This document shows, in pieces, positions 56,560 through 64,000 of a DNA stretch of 64,000 nucleotides (positions are counted from its first letter, which is position 1; every line of letters begins with the position of its first letter). The stretch lies in the NCBI GenBank assembly GCA_023512345.1, contig JAILZT010000002.1, forward strand, positions 434,001 through 498,000, in the 5' to 3' direction. Made by a program: the position numbers and the translations under genes. The DNA is from Paenibacillus sp. GTDB taxonomy: Bacteria > Bacillota > Bacilli > Paenibacillales > Paenibacillaceae. Below the pieces are notes generated by a model. That model was not told the DNA's origin and searched no databases. It saw nothing but the letters and a program-made list of their open reading frames with translations.

Positions 56560-57438
56560 TCAATCTGAGATCTTTACCAATCCACGAACAAAGGTCTCAA
56601 AGTTTTTGGCCAAATAAGTAATCTTATTATTATTCTCTTGCTCCACATACACAACTTCCGGCTCACCATCATTGCCGCATGAACGGTAATCCAACATCAC
56701 CACATCATGACCTGCGGAAGGACAATCACAGATAACCACACCAAATTCAGGATAACCCCATTCTTCAATCATAAATCGGCTGCCTGCATCTCCGCACAGC
56801 GAATTACTCTTGTCTCGTCCAATTCCCAAGAACCCGGAAATAGAAATATGGTCTTTGGCCCATGAGGTTGCTTCCCCCGTAGGATAAGACTTGTTATGAG
56901 GAATCCCTCCATTATGTACCTTCATCATAGAAATATAGAAAGCTGGCAGCTTGAAGACTAATTCCTCTTCCACTGAAGAAATCAGCTCATCTGTAGGTGA
57001 CTCAGAAACGTATTCCTGTAACGCATAATCACTGTCATCCCAAAAGTTTGAGAAGTCGAACTCTGCTGCTACAGGTTTCTTAACGGTTGTAATCTTACTC
57101 CGACTCCATTCCAGGAACTCTAAAGTATCCTCATCTTCGGGGTCTAATTTATCTGCGGCTTTAAATTCCCTTACGGCTTCCTTATATTGACCTAGATAGT
57201 AATAGGAAAACCCAGTGCGGAAATGCCAAAGCGGGTCATCCTTACCCTCTTCTGCAATCAATAAAAACTGTTCAAGGGCCTCTTCATAACGTTCGAGATT
57301 ATTCAAAGCTCTACCCAAATGACTAATTAGCTCATAATCTCTATCCGCCTCAGGTATTTCTATGACTGCATCTACTATTTCCTCGAATTCATCTTCTTCA
57401 TGCCACAGATCCAGCTGTGCTAAAAGATCATCTCTCAT
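56560..57438 (-). CDS. TPR-SUKH (SMI1/KNR4) fusion protein
   Basis: A 292-residue soluble protein. Residues 1-120 form TPR-like repeats (NNLERYEEALEQFLLIAE, YYLGQYKEAVREFKAADKLDPEDEDTLEF). Residues 145-290 form a SUKH domain (EEELVFKLPAFYISMMKVHNGG, SGFLGIGRD, VICDCPSAGHDVVMLDY). SUKH proteins are frequently immunity proteins against polymorphic toxins. No toxin is adjacent, so it is orphan. SD GGGAGG precedes the ATG. Confidence 0.85.
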   Translation of the reverse strand: MRDDLLAQLDLWHEEDEFEEIVDAVIEIPEADRDYELISHLGRALNNLERYEEALEQFLLIAEEGKDDPLWHFRTGFSYYYLGQYKEAVREFKAADKLDPEDEDTLEFLEWSRSKITTVKKPVAAEFDFSNFWDDSDYALQEYVSESPTDELISSVEEELVFKLPAFYISMMKVHNGGIPHNKSYPTGEATSWAKDHISISGFLGIGRDKSNSLCGDAGSRFMIEEWGYPEFGVVICDCPSAGHDVVMLDYRSCGNDGEPEVVYVEQENNNKITYLAKNFETFVRGLVKISD

Positions 57439-57543
57439 TAATTACGCCTCCCATTTCGATAACACAATTACCTATTAGAGATTATACCATTTAGAGCCCA
57501 GCCGTCTCCAGTACGAACAAGCTTGTTTCCCTTCCATCCTGCA

Positions 57544-57582
57544 CAAAAATACCCTCAGGCAATAAACTGCCCGAGGGTATTT
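57544..57582 (-). terminator. Terminator of the siderophore-binding-protein gene
   Basis: AAATACCCTC pairs with GAGGGTATTT around GGCA/TGCC; on the minus strand the T run lies at 57544-57549. Confidence 0.88.
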
Positions 57583-57603
57583 GAATTGAAAGGATAATAA
57601 TGA

Positions 57604-58623
57604 TTATTCCGTCACAACGCTTTGAGCTTCCTTAATCATTTCGCTTACCGAGATCAGGCCTCCACCGGACAGGTACCAATAGTTAGGGTCCAGATAGACA
57701 ATCTTGCCTTCTTTGAAAGCATTGGTTTTCTTCACCAGATCATTCTCAACCGCCTCTTTTGCCGGAGATGCCTGACCGTTCTCACTTTTCACTACAGCAC
57801 CTCTGTCTATAACAAACAAATAATCCGGGTTCTTCTCTAACACATATTCATACGACACACTTTGTCCATGGGTTGATACTTCGATGTTAGCATCTGCAGG
57901 TGTGAAGCCAAATACATCATGAATGACACCAAAGCGAGAGCCTGTGCCATAAGCACTGATCTTACCTTCGTTAGCTAGAATTACAAGTGCCTTCTTCTGC
58001 GTGGCTGCTGCTGCGTCATGCAGCTTTTGAATATCTGCGTTGATCGTAGCCAGCTCTGCATCCACTTCGGTTTCTTTCCCGAAAATTTCACCAAGTGTTT
58101 TTACATTTTCAGTAAAGGACTGCAGGTAGTTCGCATTATCGACCGCTACATATAAGGTAGGAGCAATTTTGCTAAGCTCTTCGTAAATTTCCTGTTGTCT
58201 GCCGGAGACGATAATCAAATCAGGAGATAGGCTGTTTATTTTTTCGAAATCAGGTTCAAACATATCCCCGATGTCCTCATATTTAGCATCGCTAAATTTA
58301 GATAAATAAGAAGGAATACTTCCTTTAGGTAAGGCAGCAATTTCTACGCCCAGCTTATCCAGCGTGTCCAAAGAGCCAAAGTCAAATACAACAACCTTTT
58401 GCGGGTTTTTCTTAACCATAGTCTCTCCCAAAGCGTGCTTGAACGTAAGCTCAGCCGGTTCAGCAGACGGTTCCACAGTGGGTTCAACAGAGGGTTGAAC
58501 TGTCGCTGAAGCGTTGTTAGCTGATGTATTGTTATTTGACGTTGCAGCATTATTCGAACCACAAGCTGCTAGAACAACTACCATGAATAGAGCCATTACC
58601 GTAATAAGTATATTCTTCTTCAA
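57604..58623 (-). CDS. yclQ: Siderophore-binding lipoprotein (YclQ/FatB-like)
   Basis: A lipoprotein of about 339 residues with lipobox VLAAC and an Asn/Ser-rich linker containing a VEPSVEP-type repeat. The binding domain (VVVFDFGSLDTLDKLGV, DLIIVSGRQQ, YVLEKNPDYLFVIDRG, KIVYLDPNYWYLSGGG) closely resembles B. subtilis YclQ, which binds petrobactin-type siderophores. The TTG at 58623 is preferred because AGGGGTG lies six bases before it; a GTG at 58632 falls within the SD. A 259-bp element separates it from yclP. Confidence 0.88.
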   Translation of the reverse strand: MKKNILITVMALFMVVVLAACGSNNAATSNNNTSANNASATVQPSVEPTVEPSAEPAELTFKHALGETMVKKNPQKVVVFDFGSLDTLDKLGVEIAALPKGSIPSYLSKFSDAKYEDIGDMFEPDFEKINSLSPDLIIVSGRQQEIYEELSKIAPTLYVAVDNANYLQSFTENVKTLGEIFGKETEVDAELATINADIQKLHDAAAATQKKALVILANEGKISAYGTGSRFGVIHDVFGFTPADANIEVSTHGQSVSYEYVLEKNPDYLFVIDRGAVVKSENGQASPAKEAVENDLVKKTNAFKEGKIVYLDPNYWYLSGGGLISVSEMIKEAQSVVTE

Positions 58624-58735
58624 TATGTTCACCCCTATATATAATTGTAAAGCTATTTAAATTATAATTGCTGACCACAGGAAGCTGGCGCCTTTACACT
58701 TCCTGCAGCCGCGTCATAATAATTTACCAATGGAA

Positions 58736-58994
58736 CTATATAAATTGAACTTAAGATTTTTAGAATATAGGATTAGTCGCACTGCGGTGAATGTTTGGAC
58801 TTCCGGCCGCTGTTGTCTACAGATTTCTTTGAATAATACCGCTCTTCGCGGTGGAAATCCGTAGACTGCCTATGCTTTCGAAGCTAGCTTTCCTACGGAA
58901 AGCTTTCGGGCGGTCGCTCTCGCTCCTCCAGTTCCAAAATTCCCCTCCGTCACTCTGTTCCCTTTTCTTTAATTTTAAAGTTCAAATTATATAG
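58736..58994. mobile_element. 259-bp element with 17-bp terminal inverted repeats (MITE-like)
   Basis: Ends are CTATATAAATTGAACTT and AAGTTCAAATTATATAG, matching at 16 of 17 positions. Inside are further hairpins: GTCTACAGATTTC / GAAATCCGTAGAC around ACCGC-TCTTC-GCGGT, and AGCTTTCC-TAC-GGAAAGCT. No coding capacity. No clear target duplication is seen. It lies between yclP and yclQ, ten bases after the yclP stop. Confidence 0.7.
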
Positions 58995-59003
58995 CCAATT
59001 TCT

Positions 59004-59765
59004 CTAAGTGCCAAAATATACGCCTATCTTTTTCCCGCCATAGCTTTCAATGGGAATGTCCATATCATACACATCCCCGAGTACAGCCGAATCGATAATC
59101 TCATCAACGGTGCCTTCTCTAATAATCCGCCCATTCTTGAGCGCAACAATGTAATCGGAGTAACAGGAGGCGAAGTTGATGTCGTGAATAACCAGCACTA
59201 CCGTCTTGCCTCTTTCATCCACCAGCCGCCGGAGTACTTTCATAATCTGCACAGAATGCTTCATGTCCAGATTATTCAACGGTTCATCCAGCAGGATATA
59301 ATCGGTATCCTGAGCCATCACCATTGCGATGTAAGCTCGCTGCCGCTGTCCGCCGCTCAGTTGGTCAATGTATTTATCCTGCATCTCTGTAAGCTCCATA
59401 AAAGAAATGGCCCCACTAATCTGGGCCCGGTCCTCCGGTGTCAGTCTGCCCTGTGAATAAGGGAACCTGCCGAAGGCTACCAGCTCCTGAACTGTAAGTC
59501 TCACATTGATATGATTGGACTGCTTCAGCACCGATATTTTACGGGCCAAATCTTTGCTTTTACAAGTCCCTATTTCCTTACCTTCGATGAGCACCTCACC
59601 TGCATCTTTGGTAATGAGACGGCTGATCATGGATAGCAATGTACTTTTACCCGCTCCATTTGGCCCAATGAAGGAGGTGATTTTACCTTTAGCAATGGAC
59701 AAGGACACATTATCAACCACGGTTGTTCCGCCATAACGCTTGGATACATTTCGGACTTCTACCAC
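59004..59765 (-). CDS. yclP: Siderophore ABC transporter ATPase (YclP-like)
   Basis: A 253-residue ATPase: Walker A GPNGAGKST, signature LSGGQRQR, Walker B DYILLDEP and switch H in LVIHDINF. The start is GTG with GGAGAA upstream, overlapping the yclO stop by 7 bp. It powers uptake with YclN and YclO. Confidence 0.9.
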   Translation of the reverse strand: MVEVRNVSKRYGGTTVVDNVSLSIAKGKITSFIGPNGAGKSTLLSMISRLITKDAGEVLIEGKEIGTCKSKDLARKISVLKQSNHINVRLTVQELVAFGRFPYSQGRLTPEDRAQISGAISFMELTEMQDKYIDQLSGGQRQRAYIAMVMAQDTDYILLDEPLNNLDMKHSVQIMKVLRRLVDERGKTVVLVIHDINFASCYSDYIVALKNGRIIREGTVDEIIDSAVLGDVYDMDIPIESYGGKKIGVYFGT

Positions 59766-60703
59766 GACTTGTTCTCCTTTAGCAGCAAATGGACGAAATA
59801 GACGCCGCCTGCAAAATTAATAATGACACTAACTGTAGTAGTGAAACCAAACACTCTCTCCACCAAAAACTGTCCGCCGACAAGCGCTACGATACTAAGC
59901 AGAACGGCTGCGGGTATCAGATATTTATGTTTATAAGTACGGAATAACTGGTGGGCTACATTGGCTACCAACAAACCAAGGAACGTTATAGGACCTACAA
60001 GGGCTGTTGAAATGGATACAAAAATAGCAATCACCATGAGCAATCTTTTGACAATATACTCGTAGTCCAAACCTAAATTTATAGCCTCATCTCTACCTAA
60101 AGAAATTACATCTAAATACTTGGTAAAACGCATGAAGTAAAGCGTCGTTACCGCAAGGATAACCATAGAGAGAATCAATAAGTCACTACTTACATTGTTG
60201 AAGCTGGCGAACATTTTCCCCTGTAGAACGAGAAATTCATTCGGGTCAATCAAGACCTCCATAAAGGACGAGGCGCTCTGGAACATCGTGCCCATAATGA
60301 GCCCTACGAGAAGCAAGAAGTATATATTCTGTCCTTCCCGGCGAAACATTAGCTTATACAGCAAGCCAGAGAAGAGCACCATCATAGCAGCAGAAAACAT
60401 AAAATTAATATTCTTGTTCATAAAGGTCATATTGGCAGACCCGAGGGCAAATACACCGAACGTCTGAATGAGCATATAGAGAGAATCCAGACCGAGAATG
60501 CTAGGTGTCAAAATACGGTTATTGGTTATGCTCTGAAATACAATAGTCGAGACAGCGATTACGGCTCCGGTGATTAAGATAGCGATAAGCTTTTTCCCCC
60601 GGCTGGGCAGCACATAATCCCAATTGCCTCCTGTCTGATAAGTCATGAACAAGACGATAAGTGCAACAGCGGCTATAGATAGTACAGTAAGCTTCATCCT
60701 CAT
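59759..60703 (-). CDS. yclO: Siderophore ABC transporter permease (YclO-like)
   Basis: A 314-residue FecCD-family permease with about nine helices; GPITFLGLLVANVAHQLF and GRDEAINLGLDYEYIVKRL are the family motifs, the latter facing the ATPase. Its ATG overlaps the yclN stop (ATGA). Confidence 0.9.
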   Translation of the reverse strand: MRMKLTVLSIAAVALIVLFMTYQTGGNWDYVLPSRGKKLIAILITGAVIAVSTIVFQSITNNRILTPSILGLDSLYMLIQTFGVFALGSANMTFMNKNINFMFSAAMMVLFSGLLYKLMFRREGQNIYFLLLVGLIMGTMFQSASSFMEVLIDPNEFLVLQGKMFASFNNVSSDLLILSMVILAVTTLYFMRFTKYLDVISLGRDEAINLGLDYEYIVKRLLMVIAIFVSISTALVGPITFLGLLVANVAHQLFRTYKHKYLIPAAVLLSIVALVGGQFLVERVFGFTTTVSVIINFAGGVYFVHLLLKENKSW

Positions 60704-61653
60704 GACATATACGCCTTTCTTCTCATCAGTAGGTAAATGAACAATCCGCTACCGATCACTCCCACCATTAGACTAATGGAAATCTCATAAGGGTAAATGA
60801 TGAGTCTGCCCAAGATGTCACAGAACAAAAGAAACACCGCTCCGAGTACAGCTGTATGCGCCAGACTTTTTTTCAAATGATCTCCTATATAGAGAGTTAC
60901 GATGTTGGGTACAACCAGTCCCAGAAAAGGAATCGTTCCCACGGTTAAAATAACAACTGACGAGATGAGGGCAACAATAGCTAACCCGATATTCACTACC
61001 GCTCTGTAGTTCATCCCGAGATTAATAGCGAAATCCTCGCCCATTCCGGCCACCGTAAACTTATTAGCGAACAGATAGGCAAGCACCACCAAAGGCAGAC
61101 TAATATAGATTAGTTCGTACTGTCCTTTAATAATGGAGGAGAAGTCTCCTAGCAGCCATGATGATATGTTCTGAACCAAATCATTACGGTACGCGAAAAA
61201 AGTGGTGATTGAACCTACAATGTTACCGAACATGAGCCCCACGAGAGGGATAAATATACTATCTTTAAATTTAATTCGATCCAGAATTCGCATGAAAATA
61301 TAAGTCCCCAACAAGGCAAAGCCGAAGGCTACTAGTAGCTTTTGCATCGGAGTCGCCCCCGAAAAAATCATCAAGGCTACTAAAATACCGAATTTAGCAG
61401 AATCCATCGTTCCGGCCGTAGTCGGAGATACGAATTTATTGCGCGTGAGCTGCTGCATGATTAATCCTGCAATGCTCATACTCACTCCGGCAATGATTAA
61501 GGATGCAAGTCGTGGCAATCTACTAACGACCAAGACTTGTATCTGTGATTCTGAGAGATGGAACAGATCAAGCGGTGAAATATCTTTAATACCAATAAAC
61601 AAGGAAATAAATGAGAACACTAGTAGCAGAAGGAGCAAATATTTTAGTTTCAT
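60700..61653 (-). CDS. yclN: Siderophore ABC transporter permease (YclN-like)
   Basis: A 317-residue FecCD-family permease. Motifs: RLPRLASLIIAGVSMSIAGL, GEDFAINLGMNYRAVV and GTIPFLGLVVPNIV. First gene of the operon, with a Fur-box promoter 50-100 bp upstream. SD AAGGAAA precedes the ATG. Family length and order N-O-P-Q match B. subtilis. Confidence 0.9.
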   Translation of the reverse strand: MKLKYLLLLLLVFSFISLFIGIKDISPLDLFHLSESQIQVLVVSRLPRLASLIIAGVSMSIAGLIMQQLTRNKFVSPTTAGTMDSAKFGILVALMIFSGATPMQKLLVAFGFALLGTYIFMRILDRIKFKDSIFIPLVGLMFGNIVGSITTFFAYRNDLVQNISSWLLGDFSSIIKGQYELIYISLPLVVLAYLFANKFTVAGMGEDFAINLGMNYRAVVNIGLAIVALISSVVILTVGTIPFLGLVVPNIVTLYIGDHLKKSLAHTAVLGAVFLLFCDILGRLIIYPYEISISLMVGVIGSGLFIYLLMRRKAYMS

Positions 61654-61702
61654 AAGCTTTCCTTATCCTTAAATTTGCATGAAGAGTTTTGACCTCCTCA
61701 TT

Positions 61703-61759
61703 GATAATGATTTTCATTCGCACTGAATATTATTATACAGACGGCGTTTTTTTTGTCAA
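61703..61759 (-). promoter_or_regulatory. Promoter and Fur box of the yclNOPQ-like operon
   Basis: Minus-strand TTGACA (61759-61754), 16-bp spacer and TATAAT (61737-61732). GATAATGATTTTCATTCGC (61703-61721) matches the 19-bp Fur box well and lies right at or after the start point. Iron repression is expected. Confidence 0.85.
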
Positions 61760-61784
61760 CCATATCAAATTCAAAGAACTTGAA

Positions 61785-61826
61785 TAAAAAAACGACGGCC
61801 GAATGAACAATCATCGGTCGCCGTTT
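61785..61826 (-). terminator. Terminator downstream of the alpha/beta hydrolase
   Basis: AAACGACGGCCGA pairs with TCGGTCGCCGTTT, with two mismatches; on the minus strand a run of T follows at 61785-61792. Confidence 0.7.
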
Positions 61827-61850
61827 GTTGAATATATTCTAAAAGGGCCG

Positions 61851-61889
61851 CTATCAATTACGACTAACTGGCTGCTGAGATCCGCTCAT
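61851..61889 (-). pseudogene. Decayed duplicate of a hydrolase gene fragment
   Basis: ATCAATTACGACTAACTGGC and three further bases at 61853-61875 are identical to 62001-62023 inside the neighbouring hydrolase gene; GATCCGCTCATGA at 61878-61890 continues the match. The copy has a frame-shifting length change between the blocks and hits a stop in frame, so it is noncoding. Confidence 0.75.
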
Positions 61890-61925
61890 GATCATTCCGA
61901 AAGATACTGAGCTTCCTCCTCAATA

Positions 61926-62762
61926 TCAGCCTTTCAAGAATTGCAACAATGCATGGTTAAATTCCTCAGCGTGGGTAGCATTGAATCCGTGGGGGCCTCC
62001 ATCAATTACGACTAACTGGCTGCCTTCGATCCGCTCATGAGCTTTTTGACCACTGATCTCGACAGGAACGATCGCATCGGCGTCACCATGGAGAATGAGC
62101 GTTGGCAATTTAAACTTATCAAGGTCCGCCCGGAAATCGGTATAGCTGAATGCCGAGATGCAATCAAGCGTGCCTTTCGGCGACGCGAAAGCCGCAATAT
62201 CGCGATTGTATAAGCGGAACGCTTCGTTTACCAAGTCAGTTCTATCCCCAGAGGCGAAGAAATTGGTTATGAACTCATCTAGGAATGCTAGACGATCCGC
62301 CTTCACCCCGTCTTGAAATCCTTTAATAGTCGCATCGTCAAATCCGCCGTCCGGGTTATCCGATGATTTGTACAGGTACGGCGGGATAGCACCGGCAAAC
62401 ACCGCTTTCGATACCCTCTCCGTTCCATAAGAACCGATGTAACGCGCTACTTCGCCTCCGCCCATGGAGAACCCGACCAATGTCACATCGTGAAGATCCA
62501 GGTGCAAAATCAACATATGCAAATCCGCCGCGAACGTATCATAGTCGTATCCATTCCACGGCTGGGAAGACTGACCGAATCCACGACGATCATAAGTGAT
62601 CACTCGATAACCAGCTTCTACTAGTGCAGGCACTTGCTTCTCCCAGGACCTTCCACTGAGCGGCCAACCATGAATCAGAACAACTGGCTTGCCCGTTCCG
62701 ATATCCTCATAATGAAGCTCAATTGCAGTTCCATTCTCGTTTCCAACCGTAACCTTTGCCAT
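61926..62762 (-). CDS. Alpha/beta hydrolase (chloroperoxidase/arylesterase type)
   Basis: A 278-residue hydrolase: HGWPLSGRSW (oxyanion), nucleophile S99 in GFSMGGGE, Asp in HGDADAIVP and His in DGGPHGFN. This is the non-haem haloperoxidase/arylesterase family; physiological substrate unknown. SD GGAGGG precedes the ATG. A strong sigmaA-like promoter lies 150-180 bp upstream. Confidence 0.92.
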   Translation of the reverse strand: MAKVTVGNENGTAIELHYEDIGTGKPVVLIHGWPLSGRSWEKQVPALVEAGYRVITYDRRGFGQSSQPWNGYDYDTFAADLHMLILHLDLHDVTLVGFSMGGGEVARYIGSYGTERVSKAVFAGAIPPYLYKSSDNPDGGFDDATIKGFQDGVKADRLAFLDEFITNFFASGDRTDLVNEAFRLYNRDIAAFASPKGTLDCISAFSYTDFRADLDKFKLPTLILHGDADAIVPVEISGQKAHERIEGSQLVVIDGGPHGFNATHAEEFNHALLQFLKG

Positions 62763-62913
62763 TTGTATATCCCTCCATTATTTGTTTTCCGCTTCCGTGG
62801 GCTTCCACTATGTATGTTTTTCGATTAACACAGTGTTTTCTCTGGGTTGGTAATCGCCGTATTCTTTGACCTCCCCTTTCATTGTTAAATATAGCTAAAT
62901 TTTTAACGATCAG

Positions 62914-62942
62914 AATATAACAATTAATAGTCTAACTGTCAA
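62914..62942 (-). promoter_or_regulatory. Promoter of the alpha/beta hydrolase gene
   Basis: Minus-strand TTGACA (62942-62937), 17-bp spacer, TATATT (62919-62914). The long untranslated leader contains GTTAAAAATTTAGCTATATTTAAC-like symmetry at 62884-62907. The 324-bp gap 62763-63086 holds this and no gene. Confidence 0.65.
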
Positions 62943-63086
62943 CACCCCTAAAAAATGTATTTCTATAACGGCTATGCCTTTATCAAAGGAATATTCAATG
63001 GCTTAAACTTGTAATATGTAGCAATTTTAATCAAACATACCATTAAAATAATATTGTATATTTTTAATCAAAGGGAGGTGGTAAAC

Positions 63087-63965
63087 ATATATTACGACTT
63101 GATTCACAAGAGTATTGATTATATTGAGCAACATTTAGACGAGGACTTGAGCTTGGATATTATTTCGAACGAAGCTGGGTTTTCTAAGTTTCATTTCCAC
63201 CGGATCTTTCGAAAGTATGTCGGAAAGAGCGTTGCGGATTATATCCGCTCTCGTAGATTGAGTTGTGCAGCGAATCTTCTTCTATATACGGAGGAGCGCA
63301 TTCTTGATATTGCGTTACATTACGGGTTTGAGAGCCAGGAATCTTTCACGAGAGCTTTTAAAGCAGCATACGCTCTGCCACCAGCACAATATAGAGCGCA
63401 AATGAAACTATTCGTTCAAGAAAGAGAGGAAATCACAATGTCTGAAATCAAAGGTTGGCTAATCACAGGTACTACTCCAGACCAGTATAGAGCTGCGCTT
63501 GATACTCGAATATATAATAAGGGTAAAAAATCGGTTTGTTTTCAGTCAGTAGCTGGAGAAAAAATGGATCCCAACCATTTTGGAACCTTAATGCAACAAT
63601 TTCAGGCCGACAACTATTTGGGTAAACGGATGCGTTTTTCCGGGTTTGTTAGAACTGAAATGGTTACGGATTGGTGCGGCTTATGGATGCGTATTGATGA
63701 CAAATTACAAAACACATTAGGGTTTGACAATATGCAGAGCAGGAGCATCAAAGGGACCGTCGAGTGGAATTACTATGCCTGCGTCCTAGATATACCATTG
63801 GAAGCCGATTGTATCAGTATTGGAATCTTGTTGTCAGGTTCCGGAACGGTTTGGTTGGATGATTGCACTTTTGAAGAGGTAGGCAAGGACATCCCTGTTA
63901 CTGATTGCCGGGCAAGAACGGAAGTATTTCCATCTGAACCGCAAAATCTAAAGTTTGAGGCCTAG
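63087..63965 (+). CDS. AraC-family regulator with a jelly-roll-like C-terminal domain
   Basis: The N-terminal 100 residues are two HTH motifs (LSLDIISNEAGFSKFHFHRIF and ILDIALHYGFESQESFTRAF). The C-terminal 165 residues (GWLITGTTPDQY, QFQADNYLGKRMRFSGFV, GLWMRIDD, SGSGTVWLDD) resemble a carbohydrate-binding-like sandwich seen in related regulators. No ATG, GTG or TTG is well placed: GGGAGGTG lies six bases before an ATA at 63087, which begins the conserved YYDLI. A TTG at 63054 has no SD, and a GTG at 63078 overlaps the SD. An internal ATG at 63438 with AGAGAGGA upstream could yield the C-terminal domain alone. Target unknown. Confidence 0.8.
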   Translation: MYYDLIHKSIDYIEQHLDEDLSLDIISNEAGFSKFHFHRIFRKYVGKSVADYIRSRRLSCAANLLLYTEERILDIALHYGFESQESFTRAFKAAYALPPAQYRAQMKLFVQEREEITMSEIKGWLITGTTPDQYRAALDTRIYNKGKKSVCFQSVAGEKMDPNHFGTLMQQFQADNYLGKRMRFSGFVRTEMVTDWCGLWMRIDDKLQNTLGFDNMQSRSIKGTVEWNYYACVLDIPLEADCISIGILLSGSGTVWLDDCTFEEVGKDIPVTDCRARTEVFPSEPQNLKFEA

Positions 63966-63984
63966 TTGCTTTTAATGACGCTTT

Positions 63985-64000
63985 AAGGGAGGTGTTTATT
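63985..64000 (+). promoter_or_regulatory. SD site of a gene starting beyond the window
   Basis: TTAAGGGAGGTGTTTATT at the right edge has the form of a strong ribosome binding site; the start codon would fall at or beyond base 64000. An operon with the AraC gene is likely. Confidence 0.55.

Noticed and set aside
57594-57612. Fur-like sequence GATAATAATGATTATTCCG at the yclQ stop
   Set aside because: 13 of 19 matches and located at the 3' end of the operon; probably chance in A/T-rich sequence.
1-64000. CRISPR arrays, rRNA, tRNA, prophage or transposase genes
   Set aside because: None seen. The palindromic arrays have diverged, inverted units of irregular spacing and no cas genes, so they are not CRISPR.

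Overview
The window looks like chromosome of a Paenibacillus-type member of the Bacillota. Reasons seen in the sequence: three surface-layer-homology (SLH) or secreted cell-surface proteins, purine-rich Shine-Dalgarno (SD) sites with GTG and TTG starts, sigmaA-like promoters, an S-box riboswitch, a BlaI-type repressor, LytS-like and Van-like two-component systems, and several families of short palindromic intergenic repeats. No rRNA, tRNA, CRISPR array, prophage or recognisable transposase was found. The assignment to genus is inference.

Layout. 1-8.2 kb: tail of a UvrC-like nuclease, a dihydrofolate-reductase-fold protein, and a 2019-residue cell-surface enzyme combining a GH26 mannanase, an SGNH-type (sialate O-acetylesterase family) esterase, several carbohydrate-binding modules and three SLH domains. 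An 850-bp intergenic region follows, with a G-tract cluster and a palindromic repeat array. 8.2-21 kb: aldo/keto reductase, chemotaxis receptor, MerR regulator with an NAD-dependent epimerase, a two-gene surface operon (Shr-like haem-interacting-domain protein plus SLH protein), lipid kinase, DUF1259, SDR, and a saccharopine-dehydrogenase-like enzyme facing the MarR gene that probably controls it. 21-27 kb: beta-helix lipoprotein, DUF4956 membrane protein and VTC-domain protein in one operon, divergent from an OmpR-type two-component system. 27-38 kb: quinone-reductase-like flavoprotein with MarR, a vanRS-vanYZ group without vanHAX, an S-box-controlled mmuP-mmuM operon, a papain-fold hydrolase, a CdsA-like protein, a BlaI/BlaR1-like pair and DUF4003.

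38-50 kb: acetyltransferase, AraC regulator divergent from a GH2 glycosidase, F420-type oxidoreductase and LysR, a second OmpR-type two-component system divergent from an M23 lipoprotein and an alpha/beta hydrolase. 50-57.5 kb: ABC-2/YhgE-like membrane protein with TetR, a divergent IF-3 paralogue, methyltransferase, DUF2252, orphan sporulation-type kinase, and a TPR-SUKH protein. 57.6-64 kb: a Fur-controlled siderophore ABC operon (YclNOPQ-like) interrupted by a 259-bp element with terminal inverted repeats, an alpha/beta hydrolase with a decayed duplicate fragment beside it, and an AraC-type regulator with an unusual start.

The strongest leads are the VTC/DUF4956/beta-helix group with its own two-component system, the mannanase-esterase SLH fusion, the terminal-inverted-repeat element inside the iron operon, the leaderless marR gene with a three-site operator family, the BlaR1-like protease lacking a penicillin sensor, and the three families of palindromic repeat arrays.
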